The position numbers were made by a program, and so were the translations under genes. A stretch of DNA of 64,000 nucleotides from Dyadobacter fermentans (GTDB lineage Bacteria; Bacteroidota; Bacteroidia; Cytophagales; Spirosomataceae): NCBI RefSeq assembly GCF_019924045.1, contig NZ_JAHXBN010000017.1, positions 1-64,000 of the forward strand, written 5' to 3'. Under the pieces are notes generated by a model, which searched no databases, was not told where the DNA came from, and was given only the letters and a program-made list of their open reading frames with translations. This document shows positions 7,318 to 17,221 of the stretch, one piece after another; position 1 is the first letter of the stretch; every line of letters starts with the position of its first letter.

Positions 7318-10300
7318 TTAATTTTTAACTAATCTTTCATAGCACCAACCGGGTCTTCGATGTAAGTTAAATGTGTCAACGATACTCAGCTTTCCGCCTC
7401 TCGTACGGACATAATCAAGAAGCTCGTTTTTAATTTCACTAATCCAATTATTTGATCCTCCGTTCTTCATATCCCAAAAGGGATGAACAATCATAACTAC
7501 ATTTTTGTCATTTGCATGCCACTTAATAATGGGTAGGCCATTTAGACTGTCCAAATTCGTCATTCCGAAGCTGGCGGCGAAGTTATTTCTTAATTCTGTC
7601 GCAAATTCAAGCCATCCTCTAAGCTCGACAAATTGGTTAAAATTTCCGTCTGATCCGCATAAGTAAGTTGCATCATTTAGGACCCTCGTTAAGGACAATC
7701 CAAGGCGCCAATCCAATAAGCTATGATAATTCATGTTTCTGTATACCTTCAAACATTCATAGCAAGCATCGGTGCATTTTGCGTGCTCCGCTGAATGAAT
7801 ATTGCCCAGGTAAGATAGCAGATCACCGGGGTTCAATGTATCGTTCAATATATTCTGAAAGTTGTTGTATAAAAATCTTACAAATCCAGAACCATTGGGT
7901 AATTCGTCAGTGAGAATGATTTCCGCTGCGTACCTTTTTGTAGGGCTATCGTCATGCAACTCTTTTTTTACAATGTCTGCAATTTCTATCTCGGTAGGAT
8001 CAACGTCAAGCTTGTCTGCCAAGATCCGTTGTAACAAAAATGCCGCAGAATAGTATGCAGCACGAACTCCATTTGATTGTGCTTTACAGAATATAGGTTC
8101 AAAGTCCATCGGAAACATATTAAGGTTCAGATCGACAGGGACTTGAAGCGGAGATATTCTGAATATTTCAGTCTTTTTGTTACTTGCTAGGGCAATTCTT
8201 TCTGTGTCTCCATCCGGGTAAATTCGATACGAGTAGCCATTTTCGTTAGAAGGGTTGCTCTGATTGTTGTCTATTACGCTTTGCTCGATCCATTGCTGCG
8301 TAAGTCTGAAAGGTGGCAGAGAAGGTGAAAAATTCTGCGTGTTCGCTAACCTGCCACTAAAAAAAGAATCTGAATTTGTGTTCACGCGCCATGTAACATC
8401 TTTGTCGGTAATTATTAATTTTGCATTGTTAATTGAAATCGGGTCATGTGGGTTTTCATCATCGTTAACATTTTCGGCAAAGATTGGTGGCCGGGATAAC
8501 ATTAATTCTGAATCATCCTTTAAGTCGCTTCCAATGGATAGATTTGTCCTGTATCCACGCGGTGCTTTTAATTTCTCGGGCCGTTGATATTTGTCCACGC
8601 TAGTTTCGCCGCAACCGGTATTAGGGCAAGCGTCAAAATGATTTAGAATTTCCAGTTCACTTTTCTCATCTTCTGAATATGTTTTAAACAAGCCACACGA
8701 CCGGCAGCGAATGAACCAACGGTTCAAAGAAAAGGGGAGATTATTGGCTGATCGAGCAACCTTGACAGTTTCGGTTGCTCCTGTTCTTGCAGTTATAATA
8801 TTATTTGTGAATCCAACTACCGAATGAATAGCTTTATCCTTGGTTTTTTGCGCTCCAGGTGCGAACTCATAAATGGCCATGGACTGTGGTCTGTCGATAG
8901 AAAGCGGTTTGGAATGCCGGCCTACACCATGATACAATTTCCTAACGGTTGTTGGCATGCCAAACATTGGGAGTATCCCGCCTTCAGCGAGTTTTTCAGA
9001 TATATCGATTGTAGCAATTTCATCATTATCAATTACATGCTGAGCTTTTGCTATTAACCCTGCGTTGGATCTCGTGTCGAAAACCCAATTCACGAAGTCA
9101 GTTTGTCGGGTCGTCATGAGTGGGGTAATCAACGCATTTACAACTTCCTCGACTTGATCTTTGTTTGACTCTATCCAATAAATTATTTGGGGCTTATAGC
9201 TCGACCAATTGTCAGTGGATCCGAATTCTCCATGTACACTTGAGGCCTCTTCGTCATGGTTAATGTTAGTTTGTATAGTCAGAAATGCCCGCCTCAAAAT
9301 TTCTTTTGCAAGTAGACGCTTAAAAATCCTCTCCTGTCCCATTGTTAGAAAAGGCGTCGGTGGAGAATCGCCTGTTATTTTATGCGGGTTAGAAAAAAAG
9401 AACTCGTCATGACTTCGCCCACGGCAAAAAGTCAGCACAACGGAATAGGCTTGCCCTCTTCGTCCGGCGCGTCCAACTCTTTGTTGGTAGTTGAAGCGTT
9501 GAGGAGGCATGTTTCCTAGCATTACAGCCTGTAGCGCTCCAATGTCAACCCCGACTTCCAATGTCGTTGTTACACTAAGCAGGTCAATGGCTTTTACCTG
9601 TTTGTTTCCCTCATCAGGTAGAATGACATTTCTAAAATGCCTCTGTCTTTCAAATTGGTCGTCAGTTTGCCCTGTTAACTCCTCGCAATGTAAACGGATA
9701 GGAGTACGATGTTGTTTTATTGCGTTATAGGACAAGTAGTTTCTATCCCAAATATCATCACAGATTTTGTTTGCCTGAGCACTTAAAGTTTTGAGGGAGT
9801 AGGTACAGACCCCACCGCTAAAATGTAGATGAGGTCTACTTCCACGTGGGCTCGTCCAAACCGAGTCGGTTGGATTAGCTACCTTGATAAAAAGTTCCTC
9901 AATGGTGATCCCTGTGACTGGATTTAAAAGACGGCTTGCGGTGAGGACATTGAAAACCGCCTCACCTAGTTCATTTTCTCCCTTCGAAAGCAGGTGGGCG
10001 ACGGCCGTAATATACCTTTTCGCATGCATGGGAAATCTAGCAAAGTCGGTAAAATTGAACGGATCGGCATCCTCATTTTTGTTGTGTTTGAACTTGTCGC
10101 CGAGAATTCTAACAGTTGAGTTTATGATTTGTAAAAATTGGTCGATAGGCAGACCCAGTTGGGTCGCATTGTCTCTTATACCTTTGAACTCCGGGTTTAT
10201 GGTTACATAGCCAAGCGCTGACGATTCAAAGGAGTAAAAAAGGGAACCAAAAAACATTGTTGCAAGGTTATTGAACGTGCCATTTTTTAGGTCCTGAATA

Positions 10301-13300
10301 AAGCCTAGATCGGCCCCGGGCTTCCATTGACCAGCTGTGAAATCTATCAATTCATACCAAGGAACAAATTCGGAGTTATACTCACGAGTTTGGATATTGA
10401 TATCTGCTCCCCCTGGATTGACTCCCAAGTTTATTAGGTGCTTTATAAGAGGTGCAAGGTTTACAGAGTTAGTGATGTCCACCAACTCTCTAACACTGAA
10501 AATTCTTTGCCGTATCTTTGTTAGTTGGCTGATTGCCAGTCTCCTTTGCTCAGCGATGAGTGCGTTCGTGCTATTGAGGTTGGAAAGTTCAATTAATCCC
10601 TCAACTTCCGACAATTCGGTAGCAAACTCCAATCTATACGTATTTATTTTTGCCTCAGCATTTGTTTCGAACGCATCCAGAATTTTGTGTTTTGCTAACA
10701 CCTTTTGATGCAATTCGTCAACTAAAATTTCCCGTAGCAAATCTGTGAAGTGGTTTCTTTCAATTCCGTTTGCCACCTGTGCTGCGTCTTCACGGCTATC
10801 GGAAAAAACAACCAATTTTCTTTGCGATTCCCCCTCCGGCAACTGGTACATCAACTCTTTTGCAAACATTTGTGTAGTTTTTGCAAAACCTGTTCTGAAT
10901 CCTCTGATTGAAGTTGTTTTTATTTTTCGCGAGTTGTCGTTTCGTTTTTGGTTGTTCAGACCACAGCACGGACAAACATTTGGCAATGCTTTATGTGTTT
11001 CCAGATCACTGATTTGCCCATTAGCATCGGGCAGGGCAATGTCAACTGTGGACGCGTTGGGAACAATTGAGAAATAGAAACCTTTTACCCATCTGGAAGG
11101 GTCATGTTCCGCTTTCTCATGAGAGAAATCAATGTCTCCAGAAAGTGAATTTAATGATGCTTCAATCCAGTTCGCCCGAAATTCGGTCTGTGAATGTCCG
11201 TTTACTGTCGACTGTCTCCAAAAGTCCCTCGGAATCCCGTGTTCAGGATCATGCCGTGTAAATTGCTGATTGCCGCACGGCCAGAAAATTGCATACTCTT
11301 GATAGTTCCTTTTTTCAACAAGTTTTGCTGGCGTTTTTTCTGGTATTCCTTCGATATTCGGGCTTATCGGTAACAGCTCAAAACAAGCATTGCCAGATTC
11401 GTTGGTCGTGACCAGCCTGCTTCCACCAAATAATGTCGTTCCACAATTATCGCAATAAAGCAACTCCAGAACACGATTGCCACTTTCGGAGCTTATCCGA
11501 GAGGTGTGATACAGCTTCCCCGCTGTCCTGTCCCGGTCGGCAAAAGAAATGTCAGCGTCATTGGGGTTTACTGACGCCCACAATCCTTCGATGTTTCTGA
11601 AAAAGTAGTGAAAGCGGAATCTGGGAAGTTTTCGATCAATGGGAATCGGGATATCAGAAAAGACAGGCTCATCTAACAGCGCCCTCGTAATTAGCAGTCC
11701 TCTTAGGGCCATTTGTAGTTCAAATTGATCTTCTACTGGCTCGAAAATGCTCTCTGCGAAAAAGGTGGCAGAGGCGTTGTCACCATTCCCCCGGACACTG
11801 CAAACAGCTTTATATGCCGTTTTGTTTTCGACTTGGGCTGAGCAGGGAGAATATAACCTTTCTTTAATTTCAAGAACAGGGTTCAAAATGACTTTTAACA
11901 ATTTTTCTATTCCTGAACCACTCTCGCTAATCTGGAATGTTGTTGCTATTTTTTCGGAAGAATGTTCGCATATCCTAATAAAATCTGCATTGAGTATATC
12001 TTTATGAGCAGTATCATATGCCGCCGCTATTTCAATAAATGGTGTAACCGGCAGCTTCTTAGTTGAATCTGATAACGGGCCGATAATATTGTTCTCTCCA
12101 CTGATAATCTTGAAAGGTCTTCGCGTTGAATCTATTCCAAAGAAGTCCTCGAGAAACTTCACACTATCAGTATCACCTGGCTCAAGGGAAGCGCTTGACG
12201 CGAGTATACGCAGCTGCTCATGATGTGGATGCAGACCTAAACGATTAAGTACCAGTTTAAGTAGATACGCCACCTCGGTACCTTGTGTACCCCTGTATAA
12301 ATGCAGTTCGTCGATGACTAAATGGAAAATCCGGTTTGGTTTTTCACTTGCTCTTACTTCTTGTGGGAGGTCATCGCAGTTAAGCCAATTTTTTGTTTGT
12401 TCAAAAATCCCTGAGTCAATTGTTCGCATGAGCATTATGCTCAGCATTGAATAGTTTGTAATAAGAATGTCGGGGGGGGTGACCTGCATATCAAAGCGAC
12501 AACGCATTTCCGAACCGTCAAGCCGTTGAAAAAAAGACTTCAAATCTTTCGCTTCATTACCTCTGATTTTGTTGTTATTTATGTGTTGGAGAACACGGTC
12601 TGCGTCAACCTCAATCTTACGCAACTTTTCCTTGAGACGATTAACCTTTGAGGCATTGATCGCTAGCGTACCATCGTCTTTCGTTTTTTTTAATTCACCA
12701 GCAATTGGTGAAATGCCGTTATATCTTCCAAAGTAAATAGCATTCCCATTACCATTTGCTTTCAACCATCTCCTCGTGTCATCCGAATCAAGCGCTTTTC
12801 TCAAACGACTCATTTGATCCTCGACTAACGCATTCATAGGGTAGAGAATTAAAGCTCTCACTCCTGCGGGTCGCTTTTCGTGTCCACGTTGTCTTGTAGC
12901 GTTTGTCAAAGAGAAGTCGGTAGAATTTACGATTTGCGCAGGCGTCAATCCGCCATGTTCTGTCGGTCCCCACCACGTATTAACTGTCGTAGGTTTAACA
13001 CCTGGTGAGTTCCATTTCCCTAACTCCTTGGACAGCTGAGCAAACAGCGGAAGTAAAAAAGACTCTGTTTTTCCTGAACCAGTTCCTGAAGTAATGATAC
13101 AATTATTACCAGCCAAAGACTCCTTCAACATCTCTGCCTGGTGGGAATGCAATGTCGCCGAAACTGGAAATAATCCAGCTTCAACAAGCCCAGCAAATGT
13201 CCTGGCCTCATTTTCGTCCAACGCATTTCCGAGGTCATCCGGTGTCAGATCCACAATCCTTTTGTTACTGGAAACGTAATCAGGCAATGCTTCGATCCAA

Positions 13301-13443
13301 GGTTTGCGATACAGAACTTTGTCATGATTCAGCAGAGCATAACGCTCTTTCTCCACACCTTCAAACCTGGTTCCAAATGCAGTTTCTACATACCGGATAA
13401 AGTTCTCCTTTATAGTTTCAAACGAGCCAATAGGATCTCTCAT
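7318..13443 (-). CDS. druE: Giant DEAD/DEAH-type helicase with DUF1998-like domain, DruE-like
   Basis: About 2041 residues from ATG 13443, chosen because it overlaps the upstream stop as ATGA; an in-frame ATG lies at 13455. Superfamily 2 helicase motifs are present: Walker A TSGTGSGKTES near residue 125, DELH in VIDELHLYRGTQG near 380, SSASL near 415, and the C-terminal lobe GVDIGALQAV...QRVGRAGRRGQ near 1330. Cysteine pairs CDNCG and CPCCG lie in the middle and CRSCG near 1590. A cluster CTDACYECLKVYRNMNYHSLLDWR near 1890-1915 is characteristic of DUF1998/MZB helicases. Helicase and DUF1998 parts fused in one chain near 2000 residues match DruE of Druantia systems; DISARM instead splits them into DrmA and DrmB. 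Predicted role: ATP-driven DNA translocase of an anti-phage system. Symbol assigned by architecture only. Confidence 0.78.
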   Translation of the reverse strand: MRDPIGSFETIKENFIRYVETAFGTRFEGVEKERYALLNHDKVLYRKPWIEALPDYVSSNKRIVDLTPDDLGNALDENEARTFAGLVEAGLFPVSATLHSHQAEMLKESLAGNNCIITSGTGSGKTESFLLPLFAQLSKELGKWNSPGVKPTTVNTWWGPTEHGGLTPAQIVNSTDFSLTNATRQRGHEKRPAGVRALILYPMNALVEDQMSRLRKALDSDDTRRWLKANGNGNAIYFGRYNGISPIAGELKKTKDDGTLAINASKVNRLKEKLRKIEVDADRVLQHINNNKIRGNEAKDLKSFFQRLDGSEMRCRFDMQVTPPDILITNYSMLSIMLMRTIDSGIFEQTKNWLNCDDLPQEVRASEKPNRIFHLVIDELHLYRGTQGTEVAYLLKLVLNRLGLHPHHEQLRILASSASLEPGDTDSVKFLEDFFGIDSTRRPFKIISGENNIIGPLSDSTKKLPVTPFIEIAAAYDTAHKDILNADFIRICEHSSEKIATTFQISESGSGIEKLLKVILNPVLEIKERLYSPCSAQVENKTAYKAVCSVRGNGDNASATFFAESIFEPVEDQFELQMALRGLLITRALLDEPVFSDIPIPIDRKLPRFRFHYFFRNIEGLWASVNPNDADISFADRDRTAGKLYHTSRISSESGNRVLELLYCDNCGTTLFGGSRLVTTNESGNACFELLPISPNIEGIPEKTPAKLVEKRNYQEYAIFWPCGNQQFTRHDPEHGIPRDFWRQSTVNGHSQTEFRANWIEASLNSLSGDIDFSHEKAEHDPSRWVKGFYFSIVPNASTVDIALPDANGQISDLETHKALPNVCPCCGLNNQKRNDNSRKIKTTSIRGFRTGFAKTTQMFAKELMYQLPEGESQRKLVVFSDSREDAAQVANGIERNHFTDLLREILVDELHQKVLAKHKILDAFETNAEAKINTYRLEFATELSEVEGLIELSNLNSTNALIAEQRRLAISQLTKIRQRIFSVRELVDITNSVNLAPLIKHLINLGVNPGGADINIQTREYNSEFVPWYELIDFTAGQWKPGADLGFIQDLKNGTFNNLATMFFGSLFYSFESSALGYVTINPEFKGIRDNATQLGLPIDQFLQIINSTVRILGDKFKHNKNEDADPFNFTDFARFPMHAKRYITAVAHLLSKGENELGEAVFNVLTASRLLNPVTGITIEELFIKVANPTDSVWTSPRGSRPHLHFSGGVCTYSLKTLSAQANKICDDIWDRNYLSYNAIKQHRTPIRLHCEELTGQTDDQFERQRHFRNVILPDEGNKQVKAIDLLSVTTTLEVGVDIGALQAVMLGNMPPQRFNYQQRVGRAGRRGQAYSVVLTFCRGRSHDEFFFSNPHKITGDSPPTPFLTMGQERIFKRLLAKEILRRAFLTIQTNINHDEEASSVHGEFGSTDNWSSYKPQIIYWIESNKDQVEEVVNALITPLMTTRQTDFVNWVFDTRSNAGLIAKAQHVIDNDEIATIDISEKLAEGGILPMFGMPTTVRKLYHGVGRHSKPLSIDRPQSMAIYEFAPGAQKTKDKAIHSVVGFTNNIITARTGATETVKVARSANNLPFSLNRWFIRCRSCGLFKTYSEDEKSELEILNHFDACPNTGCGETSVDKYQRPEKLKAPRGYRTNLSIGSDLKDDSELMLSRPPIFAENVNDDENPHDPISINNAKLIITDKDVTWRVNTNSDSFFSGRLANTQNFSPSLPPFRLTQQWIEQSVIDNNQSNPSNENGYSYRIYPDGDTERIALASNKKTEIFRISPLQVPVDLNLNMFPMDFEPIFCKAQSNGVRAAYYSAAFLLQRILADKLDVDPTEIEIADIVKKELHDDSPTKRYAAEIILTDELPNGSGFVRFLYNNFQNILNDTLNPGDLLSYLGNIHSAEHAKCTDACYECLKVYRNMNYHSLLDWRLGLSLTRVLNDATYLCGSDGNFNQFVELRGWLEFATELRNNFAASFGMTNLDSLNGLPIIKWHANDKNVVMIVHPFWDMKNGGSNNWISEIKNELLDYVRTRGGKLSIVDTFNLHRRPGWCYERLVKN

Positions 13444-16262
13444 AACGAACTGCATAATACGGGCTGTTGCCCTAGTTTATAAAATAAGTTGTCAATAAAA
13501 ATACTTGGGATATTCTCATAAACCCGATAGCCTATACCCCCGATGAACGTTATAGCTGGGGCAATGCCGCTGCATAGCAATATTGACTCGGCTAGTAGTC
13601 TTGGCAAGGGCAGACTAAGCGGTATTCCGACCTTTCCATTTCCCTTCAATATAACCTGCTTACTATAATTTTTTAATGCGATATACTGTGCCCAGTTCTT
13701 TTCAACAATATAGCATTTTTCCTTTACCCATAGCCGATGGTGAAACTCCCAAGGTCTTAGCCGGTATTCCAATAATGCGAACGACTTATCGAAATCATCA
13801 CTATAAGACTTTTGCAAACGCATTGCATCAGGATCGAAAAGATATCTTGCCCAATCCATATAGGTGGCTGTCGTTTCCCGATTTTTTAATAGATCAGCTT
13901 CATATTCTCTAACGTCACTGCAGAACTGCTGGAGGCTGACCTGTACGAATTCAGTGGGACTGAATTTTATGCCTAATTCGTTTGAAAATTCAATTAACCT
14001 TCTTTCTCCATATCCTTGGCTTGCATTGCCAAATGAGCGAATGGTAATGGCATCAGGTAGTAACATCTCTTCATTTGATTCAAGCTGAGGTGTGACTTCA
14101 ACAAGCAACTCATATTGACGGGCCGTGTCAATTATTGCATTAACTAACGATGCATTTCTCCCACCAATAAGCAAAACCTTTCTACCTTTTGCAGCCGGAA
14201 GAAATACAAATTGTGGTGGATTAATAACAACTGAATTCGTACTATATTCATAATCCAAATAACCAAGATAATCAAAATAATTCAGGGAGGCTTTTTTTAT
14301 TTTTGAATAGTTAATATTTTCCCGGATTGTTGTTCCATCGAAAGACTTTGAATAAATAAAGTCGAAAGCTGCATAAAACTCTTGTGCTGATATGGCCCCC
14401 TTTGAAGTGAGAAAGGATAGAAGTATGTTACCTTTTTCGTTTTGATATGAGACATCAGACACAGGTATACTTATATCTTCCTGTTTACCTTTGAAAATAT
14501 GAATATAAAGTTCTTGTTTTAGTAGATTAGAGCCAATAGTGTTACTTCCAATTGCGTATACTGATAAATCGTCGTCTGTAATCTGCCCGAAAGAATTTCT
14601 TTTGGGGAGCTTGCTGTCGTCCAATGCAGGAATGGTGTCATTTGTGGAAATAATCTTGTAGGTCGTTTCATTCTCCATAAGATCCTCATCTTCTATTCGA
14701 ATGTTAAAATCACTATGGAGCGATATTTCCTTAGGGAGCGACCAAAGATTGTCGTTAACGTTGCCCTTTTTGAGGTACACCCTCTCTGTGCTATGTTTAT
14801 ACTGGAGATAAACGAGCTCGCTGCCATCTGAATTTTGAATTTCGACTTCGGGCAAGTAGTCATTTGTAAACGTCCTGAAATCGTATTTCAATGCAGAAAC
14901 CAATTGGATACTTTTGCCGAGTTGTAAACCTAATTCAGGGACAGTATCCAGGCCTGCCTTCGGGTTTAAGAACTTAAAAAGTGAATAACCTGATGGCATA
15001 CCAATATAATCGGTTTCATCAGCATACTTTTGGCAGTGATCCTCCAACCAATTTTTAATTTCCTCGCATTTTGATTTTTTGCAAAGGAGATACATCCAGT
15101 TTATCCTCGAAAGGGTGTCTGTTTCGATCCAATAGTCGTTGCTAAGTTGCAGTAGCCCTCCACCTATAAACAGGCGTACGTCCTTATCAGGATGCGTCGC
15201 AATCCACCGATTGAAATCATCTTTTATTTGAAATGCAGGCTTGAAAGGTAAATATAATGTTTTTGAGTATCCTGCCTTTTCTTCATGAATTTCAACGTTG
15301 TTAAAGGTCAGGTCTTCTGGAAATTCGGTTTCAGTCTTTAACCGGAAAGAGAAATCGATTTTTCCAGTGTTTGAGAGAAGCCGAAATTGCAAGTATATTC
15401 TGGATGCGATATCATTCCTTTTTATTTGCGGTAGATGCCCGGTTTCATCTATCGAGTGCGATTCCCCAGTCCATTTACAGTATTCCCTTCTCACAGTTTC
15501 AATAATCGACTGTCCTAATTCATTGGTGTCACTTTTTCTAACGACATCGATGACGTTAGCAGGCAAATGCAGAATAGATGAACCACACTTCAGTAAGTAC
15601 CCTTTTATCTGATCTCGTGAGTAATTAGAGCCTGGGATCATTCCAGATTGCAAAAACAGTTCAGGTAGTTTCTTTACTGCCTTTGGTGGAAAAACGCATT
15701 GGGAGAACATCTTTCCAACGTAAACCCAGTTTTGATGGGTAAAACGCTGCATCCGAAAATATCCGAATTCGCCATTTTTTACGATGTTTGCCCAACTTGA
15801 TAAATCTGACCAGAGCGTCTCAATTTCCTTTAGGCGGTTGCGTAAGTTTTGATTGACATTATTGTCTGATAAGAAGTTTCCTAGCCTATCATAGTAGTTG
15901 CTAGAATTTAAATTGTCAAGTATGTCTACTAGCGGCATTACAAGAAATGCCAAGTAGGCGACATAGGGAGGATACTTCAATTCGATGCCGTCAATTCTCT
16001 TGTTGATCCCTGGTGCCTTCCACTTGCTATAAACATGTGTTGCTTTGTCAATGATATCTGGATATCCGGCTGAGCCTGGTAATCCAGATTTTATTTTGCC
16101 AATGAAGCTTTGCCAGACCATTTCTGCCGACTGATCCTCGAATTGGTTCTTACCTAGATTGATGACGTCTTCTTTAGTTACATATATGTAAACATCCTTT
16201 CCAGCTTTGGCTGGATTGAATAAGTGCTCAGCGATAATGTTATTCCATTCAAGGTAATTCAT
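13440..16262 (-). CDS. Large partner protein of the DruE-like helicase (DruH-like)
   Basis: About 940 residues from ATG 16262 (MNYLEWNNIIAEHLF); a TTG 36 bp upstream also keeps the frame, but the conserved-looking YLEWNN start favours the ATG. No nuclease, ATPase or membrane motif is visible; the protein is mixed alpha/beta, with a helical opening 200 residues and a region near 700-760 with alternating strands (KGRKVLLIGGRNASLVNAII). It is the first gene of the operon and is coupled to the helicase by a 4-bp ATGA overlap. In Druantia type III a large protein of unknown function, DruH, precedes DruE in the same way, which is the basis of the call. DruF or DruG of type II remain possible because a cytosine methylase follows. 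Confidence 0.6.
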   Translation of the reverse strand: MNYLEWNNIIAEHLFNPAKAGKDVYIYVTKEDVINLGKNQFEDQSAEMVWQSFIGKIKSGLPGSAGYPDIIDKATHVYSKWKAPGINKRIDGIELKYPPYVAYLAFLVMPLVDILDNLNSSNYYDRLGNFLSDNNVNQNLRNRLKEIETLWSDLSSWANIVKNGEFGYFRMQRFTHQNWVYVGKMFSQCVFPPKAVKKLPELFLQSGMIPGSNYSRDQIKGYLLKCGSSILHLPANVIDVVRKSDTNELGQSIIETVRREYCKWTGESHSIDETGHLPQIKRNDIASRIYLQFRLLSNTGKIDFSFRLKTETEFPEDLTFNNVEIHEEKAGYSKTLYLPFKPAFQIKDDFNRWIATHPDKDVRLFIGGGLLQLSNDYWIETDTLSRINWMYLLCKKSKCEEIKNWLEDHCQKYADETDYIGMPSGYSLFKFLNPKAGLDTVPELGLQLGKSIQLVSALKYDFRTFTNDYLPEVEIQNSDGSELVYLQYKHSTERVYLKKGNVNDNLWSLPKEISLHSDFNIRIEDEDLMENETTYKIISTNDTIPALDDSKLPKRNSFGQITDDDLSVYAIGSNTIGSNLLKQELYIHIFKGKQEDISIPVSDVSYQNEKGNILLSFLTSKGAISAQEFYAAFDFIYSKSFDGTTIRENINYSKIKKASLNYFDYLGYLDYEYSTNSVVINPPQFVFLPAAKGRKVLLIGGRNASLVNAIIDTARQYELLVEVTPQLESNEEMLLPDAITIRSFGNASQGYGERRLIEFSNELGIKFSPTEFVQVSLQQFCSDVREYEADLLKNRETTATYMDWARYLFDPDAMRLQKSYSDDFDKSFALLEYRLRPWEFHHRLWVKEKCYIVEKNWAQYIALKNYSKQVILKGNGKVGIPLSLPLPRLLAESILLCSGIAPAITFIGGIGYRVYENIPSIFIDNLFYKLGQQPVLCSSL

Positions 16263-17221
16263 TGCATTCTTGTAAATGTAAATTTTAGAGCCTATCAAAC
16301 GGCCGGATGTTTAGCCTCCGGTCCAGGGTGCCGGAATCTTAGCGATATCGCCAGTCAATACCCAATTTGCCAGTCGACCTTGGCCATGGATTGCTCTAAT
16401 AGCCGTATATATTGTCTCAAACTACGCCGTGTCCGATTTCGCGCCACCGTGTTAATTCAATCGACATTTTGGATAAATTTAGCCGTTCCGGCAAGGTGTT
16501 GACAACCTTCGTGTTGCTACCTTAGCCTAAGACCTGCCGAGGGACAGCCAGACATCGCTAAAAATATCAATGATCTTTGGAGGTTCTGCCATTGGGCAAT
16601 GAGGCTGGTTAGAAGATCGGCATAGCCGATAAGTTCGAGGGTGTTTACTTTAGATTCCATTTTTTGATGAGTCAGGGTTCGATAATTCAAAAGTAAGAAT
16701 ATTTATTTACCAAGGACGATATAGCGAGTGGCGGTCCAAAGCTAAACTTTTTTGGTTTTGTTGATGAAAATTTAGGATTTTCTAGGGTGACGTGGCGTTT
16801 AGGAATTTCGGTGAGTCACTTTGAATGCCTTTTCCTCTGATGACAAAATACCACATTGCTCCGCTGCATAAGTCCAAACAATGCAGGTACTACCGATAAG
16901 TACTGCGTGCAAATGTTGAACAGGCATAACAAGATTTTCCCTGCTGATGCGGTAATCGACCCTCGCGTTTTAGTAACTGAACCCACCGATAAACTATGGC
17001 TTCCACCGCAATACGCAGCTAGTCGGGCGAAGGCGCTGAACAGGGGACTCGATAAAAGCCACCCAGCACTTGACAAAGCAGCGGTTAATAGTGATACTAA
17101 AAGACGGTTCAGAGGCTGTTGTACCGGAAAGAGAAAGCGCCCTGCAAGTTTGTTGGCTTGTAGGGCGCTTGTATGGCAATCCCGTGATCCCCGCTGGAAT
17201 CAACACTCAGGGTACAGCAAA
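16263..17221. other. 960-bp gap without an intact gene between helicase operon and integrase
   Basis: No recognisable protein is encoded. On the minus strand a 47-codon frame starts at ATG 16660 (MESKVNTLELIGYADLLTSL) and ends soon after, and a broken frame continues in another register towards the DruH-like gene. On the plus strand a protein-like stretch around 16914-17210 changes frame once. These look like decayed gene pieces. The segment must hold the promoter of the DruH/DruE operon; I cannot place it. Confidence 0.4.

Noticed and set aside
7318..13443. DISARM DrmA/DrmB in place of DruE
   Set aside because: DISARM splits helicase and DUF1998 parts into two genes; here both are in one chain near 2000 residues, and no PLD nuclease gene (DrmC) is nearby.
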